NCBI RefSeq assembly: GCF_017813395.1
Contig: NZ_JAGIZB010000001.1
Coordinates: forward strand, 248,001-312,000
Source of the DNA: Pararoseomonas baculiformis
GTDB taxonomy: Bacteria; Pseudomonadota; Alphaproteobacteria; Acetobacterales; Acetobacteraceae
Length of the DNA stretch: 64,000 nucleotides
Direction: 5' to 3'
In this document: positions 10,290 to 18,630 of the stretch, one piece after another
How the letters are laid out: each line of letters begins with the position of its first letter
Position numbering within the stretch: the stretch's first letter is position 1
Translations under genes and position numbers: made by a program
The notes under the pieces: generated by a model
The model's input: only the letters and a program-made list of their open reading frames with translations
The model's database searches: none
What the model was told of the DNA's origin: nothing

Positions 10290-11423
10290 TCAGCCCTGCA
10301 GGCTGGTCCAGTAGGTTCCCTCATAGGGGATGGCCGCGAAGCGCGCGTTGATCTCCGCCAGGGTCGCACCCGGATCCACATCCCCGAACAGCTCGGGCCG
10401 GATCCAGCGCGCCAGCGCCTCAAGCGCGACGATGTTGATCAGCGCGCCGTTGAAGGGGTTCCACAGCCCATGCGCGCGGCGGTCCCGCACCGCCGGCAGG
10501 GCGGCCAGTTCCGGCGCGCGCAGCACCGCCTCCAGGCTCGCCCGCGCCATCTCCGGCGAAGCCCCGGCGCCCAGCTGTATGCCCGTGGGGTCGCCGGGGA
10601 CGTGGATGCCTGTTCCCACGAAGACCTCGGGCCGGGAAACCAGCACCTGCTCCACCGCAAGGTTCCCGCCCTGCGGCGCGGCCGTCAGCCCCGCCGCAAG
10701 GTTCCGCGCGCCCAGGAGGGTGAGGAACTCTCCGCTGCCGCCCTCACCGCCCGCTGCCCAGCAGCAGGGCCAGCGGCCCGGAAAGGCCGTGAGGAGCACG
10801 CGCGGCCCGGGCCTGCCGCTTTCCGCCACGCGCCGCACCAGGCGGTCGCGCCGCTCCTCGTAGAAGCGCGCATAGGCCTCCGCGCGATCTTCCTGCCCCA
10901 GCAGCGCGCCCAGAAGCCGGATCGTGGGAAGCGTGTTCTCGCCCGGATTGCGGAAGACATCGACATAGACCACCGGCACGCCCGTGCCCTCCAGCAGGGC
11001 CACGGCCTGCCGCGTTTCCTCCGATCCCGCCTGCCAGCTGCTGAGGATGGCGAGATCGGGCTTCAGCGCCAGCGCCCGCTCCGCCGGGAAGCCCTGCCCC
11101 ACCTGCGCGGTGATCTCCGGCACCTTCTCCAGCGCGGGGAAGCGGCGGCGGAAGGCGGCGTCGCTCACCGGATCCAGCCGCCTCAGGTCACCCCCCATCC
11201 CCACGAGCAGCGAGGCGGGATCGGGATGAAGCAGCGCCAGGTTGAGGAGCTGGAAGCCTTCGCCCAGCAGGATCGCACGGGGCCGGGCGGGAATGGTCAC
11301 CACCCGCCCGAGCATGTCCTTCACCTGCCGCGGCCATCCCGCGGCCGATCCGCGCCGGATGGAGGCCGCTGCCAACGCGCTGGCAGCCAGGGCAAGGGCG
11401 ACGCGGCGTGTGGAGGCGGGCAT
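10290..11423 (-). CDS. Periplasmic binding protein of iron/cobalamin-type ABC transporter (orphan)
   Basis: About 377 residues from the ATG at 11421-11423 (in-frame ATGs up to 17 codons earlier exist). The N-terminus MPASTRRVALALAASALAAAS is a signal peptide; the twin arginine makes a Tat route possible. The mature protein matches class III metal-chelate/cobalamin binding proteins: DMLGRVVTIPARPRAILLG, the ALKPDLAILSSWQ strand, GVPVVYVDVFRNPGENTLPTI, and a C-terminal lobe with LFGDVDPGATLAEINARF. Such proteins deliver Fe-siderophore, heme or B12 to an inner-membrane ABC importer. No permease or ATPase gene is adjacent, so it works with components encoded elsewhere or is a solitary sensor. The ligand cannot be assigned. 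Confidence 0.82.
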   Translation of the reverse strand: MPASTRRVALALAASALAAASIRRGSAAGWPRQVKDMLGRVVTIPARPRAILLGEGFQLLNLALLHPDPASLLVGMGGDLRRLDPVSDAAFRRRFPALEKVPEITAQVGQGFPAERALALKPDLAILSSWQAGSEETRQAVALLEGTGVPVVYVDVFRNPGENTLPTIRLLGALLGQEDRAEAYARFYEERRDRLVRRVAESGRPGPRVLLTAFPGRWPCCWAAGGEGGSGEFLTLLGARNLAAGLTAAPQGGNLAVEQVLVSRPEVFVGTGIHVPGDPTGIQLGAGASPEMARASLEAVLRAPELAALPAVRDRRAHGLWNPFNGALINIVALEALARWIRPELFGDVDPGATLAEINARFAAIPYEGTYWTSLQG

Positions 11424-11581
11424 GGGCGAGAGATAGCGCGACAGGAGCGGCATGGCAGCCCCATGGAGCCCCATGGCGTTCCCGGCGGAGGAGCCGGGCA
11501 GCTCCCCGCCCGCCTCCCTGCGAAGGGCTGGCCCTCTCCGGGCCCGGGGCGCCGGCTCAGGCCAGGGCGGCGATCATCCGC

Positions 11582-11600
11582 CCCGGCCCGCCGGGCCGGG
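11582..11600 (-). terminator. GC-rich hairpin after prs
   Basis: An 8-bp perfect stem (CCCGGCCC / GGGCCGGG) with a 3-base loop lies 7-25 bases beyond the prs stop on the minus strand. No U-tract is present, so termination is likely but not certain. Confidence 0.45.
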
Positions 11601-11606
11601 TTCGCT

Positions 11607-12539
11607 TCAGTTGAACAGGGTGGAGACCGAGGCTTCCTCGCTGATGCGGCGCATCGCCTCGGCCAGCAGCGGCGCGATGGTGAGCTGCCGGATGTTGGAG
11701 GAGACGCGCACCGCCTCGGTGGCCTGGATGCTGTCCGTGGTGATCATGTGCTCGATCGGGGCCGCGCCGATGCGCGCGACCGCCCCGCCCGAGAACACGC
11801 CATGGGTGACATAGACGCTGGCGGAGTTCGCGCCGTTCTTCAGCAGGGCCTCGGCCGCGTTGCAGAGCGTGCCGCCGGAATCCACGATGTCGTCGATCAG
11901 GATGCAGTCGCGCCCCTGCACATCGCCGATCACGTTCATCACCTCTGAGACGCCGGCCCGCGGGCGGCGCTTGTCGATGATGGCCAGATCCGTGTGCAGG
12001 CGGGTGGCGATGGCGCGGGCGCGCACGACACCGCCGACATCCGGGGACACCACCATCAGGTCACGGCCCTTGAACCGCTCCTGGATGTCGCGCGCGAAGA
12101 GCGGCGCGGCGAAGAGGTTGTCCACGGGGATGTCGAAGAAGCCCTGGATCTGGCCCGCATGCAGGTCCAGCGTCAGAACGCGGTCCGCGCCGGCCTGGGT
12201 GATGAGGTTCGCCACCAGCTTGGCCGAGATCGGCGTGCGCGGGCCGGACTTCCGGTCCTGCCGGGCATAACCGAAATAGGGGATCACGGCCGTCACGCGG
12301 CGCGCGGAGGCGCGGCGCAGCGCGTCCAGCGTGATCAGCAGCTCCATCAGGTTGTCATTCGCCGGGAAGCTCGTCGACTGGATGACGAACACGTCCTCGC
12401 CGCGGATGTTCTCCTGGATCTCCACGAAGATCTCGAGATCGGCGAAGCGGCGGACCGATGCCTGGGTGAGCGGCAGGTTGAGGGCCGCGGCGACCGCCTC
12501 GGCGAGCGGGCGGTTGCTGTTGCAGGCGAGGATCTTCAT
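11607..12539 (-). CDS. prs: Ribose-phosphate pyrophosphokinase
   Basis: A 310-residue class I PRPP synthase; it makes 5-phosphoribosyl-1-diphosphate from ribose 5-phosphate and ATP for purine, pyrimidine, histidine, tryptophan and NAD synthesis. Diagnostic segments: [46 protein letters not shown], the metal site [11 protein letters not shown], the flexible loop [12 protein letters not shown], and the PRPP loop [14 protein letters not shown]. The ATG at 12537-12539 gives the normal [13 protein letters not shown] start. It is monocistronic, with about 170 bases upstream in which I see no clear promoter consensus. Confidence 0.98.
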   Translation of the reverse strand: MKILACNSNRPLAEAVAAALNLPLTQASVRRFADLEIFVEIQENIRGEDVFVIQSTSFPANDNLMELLITLDALRRASARRVTAVIPYFGYARQDRKSGPRTPISAKLVANLITQAGADRVLTLDLHAGQIQGFFDIPVDNLFAAPLFARDIQERFKGRDLMVVSPDVGGVVRARAIATRLHTDLAIIDKRRPRAGVSEVMNVIGDVQGRDCILIDDIVDSGGTLCNAAEALLKNGANSASVYVTHGVFSGGAVARIGAAPIEHMITTDSIQATEAVRVSSNIRQLTIAPLLAEAMRRISEEASVSTLFN

Positions 12540-12711
12540 CCGCGTGGATTCTCCGGGCGCGCCGCCCGATCTTCACCGGCGGGCGAGTCCGGTCGAGGCA
12601 GCGTCAGGGCGGCGGCGGGATAGCAACCACGGGCCGCCAAGTCCATGCCATCAGCGAGTCAGGGCCGGTCTACGCAGGACGCATGCCAGGAACAGCCACC
12701 CCACACCGATG

Positions 12712-13674
12712 TTACCGCGGGGCCGGAGCGCCCGTTCCAGCGGGGCTGGCCGGGGGGGCGTTGCGGCGGGCCGCTTCCTCTCCCAGGCCACCTGCATTGG
12801 CGATGATGTCGCGCACCGCCACCGCCGCCTCCTCGGCCACCACATAGGCCACGTCACCCCAGAGGCCGTTGAGCGTGCCCGCGGGCACCTCGTTGATCTG
12901 CGCCGCCAGGCCGAGGTCATGGCCGTCTCGGCGGGAGACGCGCCACTGGATCTCCACGCGCTGCTTGCGGTCCGCCACGGGTGTCATGGTCACCTCGCCG
13001 GTCAGGGCGAAGGCGGCGCCATCCGAGCCTTCCTGCACCACGAAGCCCCTGGTGGAGAGGAATTCGCGCATCCGCATGGCCAGGGACTGGTTGCCATCCC
13101 CCGGCGCGCCCTTCACCCCCAGGAAGCGCACGCGCGGCGGCCCGCCGGAGCCGTTGAAGGCCACCGGCTCGGCCGCGCGCCGGGCGGCCTCGCCCCGGCC
13201 CAGCAGCCCCGCCACCACGGTGGCATCCCGCTGGGCCACGCGGCGCAGCATGGCACCCTGGGCCTCGCTCCACTCCCGCACGGGCACGGCGGCCCCGCGT
13301 GCCTCGCCCAGCACCTTCCCATCGGCGTCCACCACGGCATAGGCCGGGGTCACGCTCCGCCCGTCCTGCTCGGCCTTGATGTCCAGCCGCCAGTCCAGCG
13401 GCGCGGGTGGCCCGGCCACGGCCGGCACCTCGGCCGCCTGCAGCGCCTCCGCCACCACCACCGCGAAATCCGAGGAGGCGACATCCGGCAGCAGCGCCGC
13501 ATTCGGGCGCGGCACGGCGATGCGATAGGCCGGAGGCGCCGCCAGCCGCCTTGCCTCGGCGCCGGGGTTGCCCCGGAAGGGCTGGGGCAGCGGCCCGCAG
13601 GCCAGGAGCGCCACGGGCAGGCCGAGCACGGCCAGCCGCGCCAGCGGCAGCAGGGAGGTCATGAAGCGGCGCAT
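12712..13674 (-). CDS. Putative lipoprotein of unknown function
   Basis: A 320-residue protein with a lipoprotein signal: MRRFMTSLLPLARLAVLGLP followed by a lipobox VALLACG (Cys about 26). The mature protein looks like two related halves: an AVPRPNAALLPDVASSDFAVVVAEALQAAEVPA segment in the first half and a KGAPGDGNQSLAMRMREFLSTRGF segment in the second, then FALTGEVTMTPVADRKQRVEIQWRV. This resembles periplasmic proteins that scan for bulk properties of small domains of the CsgG/LpoB sort, but I do not assign a family. The C-terminus is Pro/Ala-rich. Its start is only four bases after the stop of a 22-codon hydrophobic ORF. Confidence 0.75.
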   Translation of the reverse strand: MRRFMTSLLPLARLAVLGLPVALLACGPLPQPFRGNPGAEARRLAAPPAYRIAVPRPNAALLPDVASSDFAVVVAEALQAAEVPAVAGPPAPLDWRLDIKAEQDGRSVTPAYAVVDADGKVLGEARGAAVPVREWSEAQGAMLRRVAQRDATVVAGLLGRGEAARRAAEPVAFNGSGGPPRVRFLGVKGAPGDGNQSLAMRMREFLSTRGFVVQEGSDGAAFALTGEVTMTPVADRKQRVEIQWRVSRRDGHDLGLAAQINEVPAGTLNGLWGDVAYVVAEEAAVAVRDIIANAGGLGEEAARRNAPPASPAGTGAPAPR

Positions 13675-13678
13675 CGGC

Positions 13679-13747
13679 TCAGATGAACACGCAGGACGCC
13701 ATGAGCGTCAGGAACATCAGCGCCACGAAGATGAAGATGTAGGGCAT
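13679..13747 (-). CDS. 22-residue hydrophobic membrane peptide
   Basis: On the minus strand an ATG at 13745-13747 opens 22 codons ending in TGA at 13679-13681. The product begins MPYIFIFVALMF and continues LTLMASC before ending VFI: a single transmembrane span with no charged residue. The stop is four bases ahead of the start of the lipoprotein gene, the right distance for translational coupling. It falls below the size limit of routine gene calling. No strong ribosome site is visible upstream. It may be a leader peptide or a genuine small membrane protein; coding status is inferred from the unbroken hydrophobic run and its placement. Confidence 0.5.
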   Translation of the reverse strand: MPYIFIFVALMFLTLMASCVFI

Positions 13748-13808
13748 GGGTGACGGCCTTATCCACGGCCCCGGGCCGCAGCGCCAGAGCCGATAAAGCC
13801 AGAGCGGA

Positions 13809-14576
13809 TCAGCCGGGGAGCCCGATGGCCGAGAGCTGGTGCCCGATCGGCCCGCCTCCCTCCAGCGTGCGGCGCCGATGGGAGAAGAACCGGTCCTCCT
13901 CCACCAGCGTGTCGTTCGGCAGGGCCTCGGCCGCCACCCCGGCGGCGCGCAGCCGGGCCAGGATCAGCCCGGCCATGTCGAACTGCCAGTGGTCCGGCCG
14001 CCTGCCCGGCGCCAGGAAGCGCTCCCCCTCCGGGTCGCTCGCCAGAAGCTCGGCCCGCAGGTCGGCCCCCACCTCATAGCTCGGCTGGCGGATGCAGGGG
14101 CCCAGGGCGGCGGCGATGCCCTCCCGCCGGGCACCCAGGCCCTCCATGGCGGCGATGGTCGCCTCCAGCACCCCGGCGAGCGCCCCGCGCCAGCCCGCAT
14201 GGCAGGCCCCCACCACCCCCGCCCGCGCGTCGGCGAAGAGCACCGGCCCGCAATCGGCGGTGATGATGCCGAGGGTGACGCCGGGCCGGTTGGTCACCGC
14301 CCCATCCGCCCGGGGGCGGCCATCATGCGCGAACGGGGTCTCGACCACGGCCACATCGACGCCATGCACCTGATAAAGGCCCGACAGGCTCTCCGGCGCC
14401 CGGCCGATGGCGCGCATGGCCCGCGCCCGGTTCTCCTGCACCGCGTCCGGCTCGTCCGGGCTGGAGAGGGAGCAGTTGAGGCTGGCGAAGCGGCCCGCGG
14501 AGACCCCACCGCGCCGGGTGAAGAAGCCATGCGGCATCCCGGCCAGGGCGGGGGCAGTCAGGAATTCAGCGGTCAT
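13809..14576 (-). CDS. pgeF: Peptidoglycan editing factor PgeF (YfiH/DUF152 family)
   Basis: A 255-residue member of the multicopper-oxidase-like YfiH family. In E. coli PgeF removes wrongly inserted L-serine from UDP-MurNAc-L-Ser; other members have been called polyphenol oxidases or purine phosphorylases. The zinc site residues are visible: His in LYQVHGVDV, Cys in TADCGPVLF and His in ACHAGWRGAL, together with AALGPCIRQPSYEVG and FFSHRR. The ATG at 14574-14576 overlaps the stop of the MidA-like gene (ATGA) and gives MTAEFLTAPALAGMPHGFFTRRGG. It ends the hldD-lgt-methyltransferase-pgeF run, fitting an envelope theme. Confidence 0.93.
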   Translation of the reverse strand: MTAEFLTAPALAGMPHGFFTRRGGVSAGRFASLNCSLSSPDEPDAVQENRARAMRAIGRAPESLSGLYQVHGVDVAVVETPFAHDGRPRADGAVTNRPGVTLGIITADCGPVLFADARAGVVGACHAGWRGALAGVLEATIAAMEGLGARREGIAAALGPCIRQPSYEVGADLRAELLASDPEGERFLAPGRRPDHWQFDMAGLILARLRAAGVAAEALPNDTLVEEDRFFSHRRRTLEGGGPIGHQLSAIGLPG

Positions 14577-15571
14577 GCAGCTTCGAAACCGGGCGGGGTG
14601 GAAAGCCCGGGGTGGCACAGGACCAGCGCCTTGAACAGGCGGCCCATCGCCTCCGGGGCGGTCAGCCGAGCCGCGGCCTCGACATGCCGGGCGCCCCGGC
14701 CGGGATCGGACGCCGCCAGCGCCGCCGCGCGGCTGTGCAGGCCCAGCCTTGCCAGGAACACGCCCTGGGGGATCGGCCCATGGGCCGCTGCACCGGCCGC
14801 CCGCGCCGCCCGCGCCAGGGCGGCGAAATCCACATGCGCCGTCAGGTCCGCCGCGCCGGGATCGCCCAGCGGATCCGCCGCCTCGCGGTTGCGGATGGCC
14901 TGCAGGCTGTCGCCCGGGCCGCTCTCGGCCGGGCCGTAGTCGATGAACAGCGCGGCCCCGCCCTGGGCAGCCAGCCTTGCCCCCAGGGCGGCGGCGATGG
15001 TGCGGGCGGGCTCGTTCACCTCGCGGATCTCGCCCTCCTCCCCGGCATCGGGCAGCGGTGCATCCGGCGCGGGCCGCTCGGCGAAGGCTCCATCCGCCAC
15101 GAAGCGCTCCATCCAGGCCCCGCCCCGCCGGATGAACTGGCGGATCGGCAGCGCATCCAGGAATTCATTGGCCAGCAGGATCGCCGGCCCCGCCGGCAGC
15201 GCAGCGACATCCTCGTGCCAGATCGCATCCGGCAGCCGGGCGCGCTGCGCCTCCCGCAGCAGGGGCGATGTCTCCACCAGGTGCAGCCGGGCGGCACGGG
15301 CGAAATCCGGCATCATCTGGGTGATAGCGCGCAGCGCATCGGCCATCAGCGTGCCGCGCCCCGGCCCGGCCTCGGCCAGGATCACCGGGTCCGGCCGCCC
15401 CATCAGCGTCCAGGTGACGGCCGCCCAGAGTCCGAGGCATTCGCCAAAGGCCTGGGTGATCTCGGGCGCGGTGGTGAAATCACCCGCCGCGCCCAGGGGA
15501 TCGCGCCCGGCGTAATAGGCCGCATTGGCGCGCGCCATGAAGGCGTCCAGCCGCTCCGGCACGTCGCTCAC
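14573..15571 (-). CDS. MidA/NDUFAF7-like SAM-dependent methyltransferase (DUF185)
   Basis: A 332-residue class I methyltransferase. The family includes mitochondrial NDUFAF7, which dimethylates an arginine of a complex I subunit; the bacterial substrate is not established. Motifs: GDFTTAPEITQAFGE near the N-terminus, the SAM loop ILAEAGPGRGTLMADALR, the family motif LANEFLDALPIRQF and FIDYGPAESG. A GTG start at 15569-15571 gives MSDVPERLDAFMARANAAYYAG; it overlaps the lgt stop (GTGA), so the much longer open frame upstream, which crosses lgt out of frame, is not used. The neighbours are lgt upstream and pgeF downstream, a common alphaproteobacterial order. Confidence 0.92.
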   Translation of the reverse strand: MSDVPERLDAFMARANAAYYAGRDPLGAAGDFTTAPEITQAFGECLGLWAAVTWTLMGRPDPVILAEAGPGRGTLMADALRAITQMMPDFARAARLHLVETSPLLREAQRARLPDAIWHEDVAALPAGPAILLANEFLDALPIRQFIRRGGAWMERFVADGAFAERPAPDAPLPDAGEEGEIREVNEPARTIAAALGARLAAQGGAALFIDYGPAESGPGDSLQAIRNREAADPLGDPGAADLTAHVDFAALARAARAAGAAAHGPIPQGVFLARLGLHSRAAALAASDPGRGARHVEAAARLTAPEAMGRLFKALVLCHPGLSTPPGFEAA

Positions 15572-16377
15572 GCCGCGGGCGCCTCCACCACCGGCCGGCT
15601 GCGGGCCATGAGCCAGATGCCGAACAACACCATCGGGATGGAGAGCAGCTGCCCCATGGTGGCCCCGGCGAAAAGGAAGCCCAGCTGCGGATCGGGCTGG
15701 CGGAAGAACTCGCCGATGATCCGCGCCATGCCGTAGCCCGCGAGGAAGGCGCCCGCCGTGAAGCCGGGCCGCGCGCGCAGCCGCGGCGTGCGCACGATCC
15801 ATTGCAGGATGACGAGGAGAATGAGGCCCTCCATCGCCGCCTGGTAGAGCTGCGACGGATGGCGCGGCTCCGGCCCCGCATGCGGGAAGATCATGCCCCA
15901 GGGCACATCCGTGGTGCGGCCCCAGAGCTCGCCATTGATGAAGTTCGCGATGCGCCCGAGGCCGAGCCCGATCGGCACGATGCTGGTGATGCGGTCCGAG
16001 AAGAGCAGGAAGGGAATGCCCTGGCGGCGGCAGAAAAGGATGAGCGCGATGATCACGCCCGCCGCGCCGCCGTGGAAGGACATGCCGCCATGCCAGAGAT
16101 AGACGATCTCCCAGGGCGCGCTCAGGATGATGTCGGGCCGGTAGAACAGTACATAGCCGATGCGCCCGCCGAGGATGACGCCAAGCGTGGCCCAGGTCAC
16201 GAAGTCGTCCACCTGTTCCGGCGTGCCCGCCACGGGCAGCTTCGTCACCAGCCGCCGCGCCAACTGCCAGCCGATGACGATGCCCGCGATATAGGCCAGC
16301 GCGTACCACCGCACGACGAAAGGCCCGATGGCGAAGGCCACCGGGTCGATCGCGGGGAACATGATGGCGGGAATCAT
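15568..16377 (-). CDS. lgt: Prolipoprotein diacylglyceryl transferase
   Basis: A 269-residue polytopic inner-membrane enzyme that puts diacylglycerol from phosphatidylglycerol on the lipobox cysteine of prolipoproteins, the first step of lipoprotein maturation. The HGGMSFHGGAAG segment and the Lgt signature GLGLGRIANFINGELWGR are intact, followed by PRHPSQLYQA. About seven membrane spans are visible. The ATG at 16375-16377 overlaps the hldD stop (ATGA); its own stop overlaps the methyltransferase GTG. Several lipoproteins predicted in this window would be its clients. Confidence 0.97.
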   Translation of the reverse strand: MIPAIMFPAIDPVAFAIGPFVVRWYALAYIAGIVIGWQLARRLVTKLPVAGTPEQVDDFVTWATLGVILGGRIGYVLFYRPDIILSAPWEIVYLWHGGMSFHGGAAGVIIALILFCRRQGIPFLLFSDRITSIVPIGLGLGRIANFINGELWGRTTDVPWGMIFPHAGPEPRHPSQLYQAAMEGLILLVILQWIVRTPRLRARPGFTAGAFLAGYGMARIIGEFFRQPDPQLGFLFAGATMGQLLSIPMVLFGIWLMARSRPVVEAPAA

Positions 16378-17351
16378 GCGGGCACCTCGGCGGAATCGAG
16401 CTGGCGCACATAGCGCGCCACCCCCTCCTCCAGAGAGGTGGGCGGGCGATCAAAGCCCGCATCCCGCAGCCGGTCCATGCGCGCCTCGGTAAAATACTGG
16501 TACTTGCCGCGCAGGTCCTCGGGCATGGGCACGTAGCGGATATCGGGCGGCTGCTGGCGCGCCGCATAGATGGCGCGCGCCAGGTCCGCGAAGCTGCGCG
16601 CGGTGCCCGTGCCGATGTTGAACAGCCCGCTCACGCCGGGATTCTCCGCCAGCCACAGCATCGCGGCCACGCAGTCATCCACATGCACGAAGTCGCGCAG
16701 CTGCCCGCCATCGGGGAATTCCGGGCGATCCGAGGCGAAGAGCGTCGCGGGCTCGCCGGCCGCCACCTGGCGCCACTTGTGCAGCACCACGCTCGCCATG
16801 CGCCCCTTATGCGCCTCGTTCGGTCCATACACGTTGAAGAATTTCAGCCCCGCCCATTGCGGCGGCGCCGGCTGCCCCCGGCCGAGCATCTGCACGATGC
16901 GCCGGTCCGTCGCGTGCTTGGACCAGCCATAGAGGTTGAGCGGCTTGAGGCGGGACAGCGCGCGCGGATCCATGTCGTCGTCGAATCCCTCCGCGCCGTC
17001 GCCATAGGTGGCGGCGGAGGAGGCGTAGATCAGCGGCACGCGGTGCCGCGCGCACCAGTCCCACAGCCGCAGCGTCAGGTTCAGGTTGCTCCCGGCCACC
17101 AGGTCGCCATCCGTGACCGTGGTGGCGGAGACGGCGCCGAGATGGAACACCGCCTCAAGCTTCGGCGCGCCGTCCAGCCAGCGCGGCAGGTCCTCGGGCG
17201 CCACGATGCCGGCGATCACCGCATCGCGGATGTTCCGCCATTTCGGCCCGTCCCTCAGGCGGTCGCTGACCATCACCTCCGCCCCGCGGGCGGAGAGGGC
17301 AGCGACGAGGTTGGAGCCGATGAACCCGGCGCCGCCGGTGATGAGGAACAT
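16374..17351 (-). CDS. hldD: ADP-glyceromanno-heptose 6-epimerase
   Basis: A 325-residue short-chain dehydrogenase/reductase-fold sugar epimerase. It converts ADP-D-glycero-D-manno-heptose to the L-glycero form used in the lipopolysaccharide inner core. The NADP-binding ITGGAGFIGSNLVAAL is at the very N-terminus; catalytic residues are in YASSAATYG and NLYGWSKHATD (Tyr-x-x-x-Lys). KFFNVYGPNEAHKGRMASV and QLRDFVHVDDCV are typical of HldD. The ATG at 17349-17351 is chosen because the nucleotide-binding strand starts at residue 2; the longer open frame upstream is noise. Its neighbours (lgt, methyltransferase, pgeF) are envelope-related. Confidence 0.94.
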   Translation of the reverse strand: MFLITGGAGFIGSNLVAALSARGAEVMVSDRLRDGPKWRNIRDAVIAGIVAPEDLPRWLDGAPKLEAVFHLGAVSATTVTDGDLVAGSNLNLTLRLWDWCARHRVPLIYASSAATYGDGAEGFDDDMDPRALSRLKPLNLYGWSKHATDRRIVQMLGRGQPAPPQWAGLKFFNVYGPNEAHKGRMASVVLHKWRQVAAGEPATLFASDRPEFPDGGQLRDFVHVDDCVAAMLWLAENPGVSGLFNIGTGTARSFADLARAIYAARQQPPDIRYVPMPEDLRGKYQYFTEARMDRLRDAGFDRPPTSLEEGVARYVRQLDSAEVPA

Positions 17352-17438
17352 GCGCCGCCTATCGCGTGGTTTCAGGGCGGCGGGGGTATAGGGCCGATCG
17401 CCCCCGGCGGGAAATGCCGCCACGGTGAAGCGCCCCAT

Positions 17439-17458
17439 CCGGGGAAAACTTTCCCCGG
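17439..17458. promoter_or_regulatory. Operator-like 20-bp palindrome between hldD and ubiK
   Basis: Two perfect 9-base arms, CCGGGGAAA and TTTCCCCGG, are separated by two bases (AC). A two-base loop is too tight for a good RNA hairpin, so a dimeric DNA-binding protein site is the more natural reading. It lies 88 bases upstream of the hldD start and 61 bases upstream of the ubiK start, so it could affect either of the divergent genes. The cognate protein is unknown. Confidence 0.4.
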
Positions 17459-17518
17459 GGACTACGCCGCGCGCCCCGGCGGGGCCATGTTGGTGGCGTG
17501 ATTCGGATGGAGGCACGC

Positions 17519-17932
17519 ATGCAGGAAGGTGGACAGGGCTCTTCGGGTCCTTTCGGAAGCGGCCCCTTCGGCAAGGGCTCCGGCAGCGGTCCCTTCGGCG
17601 GCCGCGGCAAGTTCTTCGATGACCTGGCCGGGGTGGCGGGCGGCGCCTTTTCCGTGCTGTCCGGCGCCCGGGCCGAGCTGGAGGCGATGGTCCAGGCCCA
17701 GACGGAGGCGCTGACCGCGCGCCTGAACCTAGTGAAGCGCGAGGAGCTGGACGCCGCGCTGGAAGTGGCCCGCCGGGCCCGCGAGGAGGCCGAGAGCCTC
17801 TCCGCCCGCGTGGCGGCGCTGGAGGCGCGGCTGGATGCCATGCCCGCCGCGTCCGCCCCCGCGGCCGCGCCCTTCGAGGCCGGCGCCGGCAGCGGCGGGG
17901 AAGGGCAATCCGGCACCAGCGAAGGAGAATAG
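17519..17932 (+). CDS. ubiK: Accessory factor UbiK family protein (BMFP domain)
   Basis: A 137-residue protein with a Gly/Ser/Phe-rich start (about 30 residues), then the BMFP/UbiK segment KFFDDLAGVAGGAFSVLSGARAELEAMVQ and a long coiled coil (LVKREELDAALEVARRAREEAESL...RVAALEARLDA). UbiK helps the ubiquinone biosynthesis complex with UbiJ in enterobacteria and binds membrane phospholipid. Alphaproteobacterial members are annotated by homology. The ATG at 17519 sits five bases after GGAGG; two in-frame starts upstream (GTG 17498, ATG 17507) are less well placed. The C-terminus is Ala/Pro/Gly-rich, which is variable in the family. Confidence 0.85.
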   Translation: MQEGGQGSSGPFGSGPFGKGSGSGPFGGRGKFFDDLAGVAGGAFSVLSGARAELEAMVQAQTEALTARLNLVKREELDAALEVARRAREEAESLSARVAALEARLDAMPAASAPAAAPFEAGAGSGGEGQSGTSEGE

Positions 17933-18070
17933 CTCCCGGCTGGCACGCAAGCTGCAGCCTTCGGCCTTGCCGCTGCGTTCGCCATCGCAGTATCAACCTG
18001 TTGGGGCTGACCTGGCCGATTCGATACCAGACTCGGGGGGTCTGCCCGTCTCGGGATAGGAGGTGACTCG

Positions 18071-18574
18071 ATGTCAGCCACCCTCGCTGCCAACCGGGAC
18101 AGGGCCGCCAATCCGCTCGATGTTGTCGAGCAGATCGTGTCGGCCAACGAATGGGCCTTCGACCGTCGCTCCGATGGAGAGATGGCCGCCGAGGCTCCCG
18201 GCAAGTGGTGCGACTATGGCCTGCACTTCGCCTGGTCCACCGAAATCAGCGCCATGCACTTCACCTGCGCCTTCGACATGAAGGTGCCGCCCGAGGCCCG
18301 CGGCAAGCTCCATGAGCTGCTGGCCCTGGCGAATGAGAAGCTCTGGATCGGGCATTTCGGCCTGGAGGGGGAGGAGGGTGTTCCCGTCTTCCGCCACGCC
18401 GTCCTGCTCCGCGGCGCCCGCGCCGCGAGCGTCGAGAGCCTCGAGGACATGGTGGACATCGCCATCACCGAGTGCGAGCGCTTCTTCCCCGCCTTCCAGT
18501 TCGTCCTGTGGGGCGGCAAGCCCCCGTCGGAGGCTCTGGCGGCGGCCATGCTGGACTGCGTCGGCGAAGCCTGA
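18071..18574 (+). CDS. YbjN domain-containing protein
   Basis: A 167-residue cytoplasmic protein of the YbjN family, which has a fold like type III secretion chaperones. Recognisable segments: NPLDVVEQIVSANEWAFDR, the beta strands around WCDYGLHFAWSTEISAMHFTCAFD, KLHELLALANEKLWIGHFGL and MVDIAITECERFFPAFQFVLWGG. No enzymatic motif. In E. coli YbjN affects stress and motility phenotypes; in Rhodospirillales this gene very often sits immediately before proC, as here, which suggests a conserved but unexplained link. A hairpin lies between the two genes. Confidence 0.87.
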   Translation: MSATLAANRDRAANPLDVVEQIVSANEWAFDRRSDGEMAAEAPGKWCDYGLHFAWSTEISAMHFTCAFDMKVPPEARGKLHELLALANEKLWIGHFGLEGEEGVPVFRHAVLLRGARAASVESLEDMVDIAITECERFFPAFQFVLWGGKPPSEALAAAMLDCVGEA

Positions 18575-18582
18575 AACCTTCC

Positions 18583-18608
18583 ACGGCCCCTCCCCTTGGA
18601 GGGGCCGT
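18583..18608 (+). terminator. Strong hairpin between ybjN-family gene and proC
   Basis: An 11-bp perfect stem (ACGGCCCCTCC / GGAGGGGCCGT) with a 4-base loop begins nine bases after the YbjN stop and is followed by TGATGTTT on the plus strand. It ends 22 bases before the proC ATG, so it may terminate or attenuate read-through into proC. Confidence 0.6.
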
Positions 18609-18630
18609 TGATGTTTCGAGGGATCGCCTG

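Noticed and set aside
15572-16567. Extension of the MidA-like methyltransferase frame through lgt (664 codons in all)
   Set aside because: The extension is an out-of-frame reading of lgt. The GTG at 15571 overlapping the lgt stop gives the normal protein.
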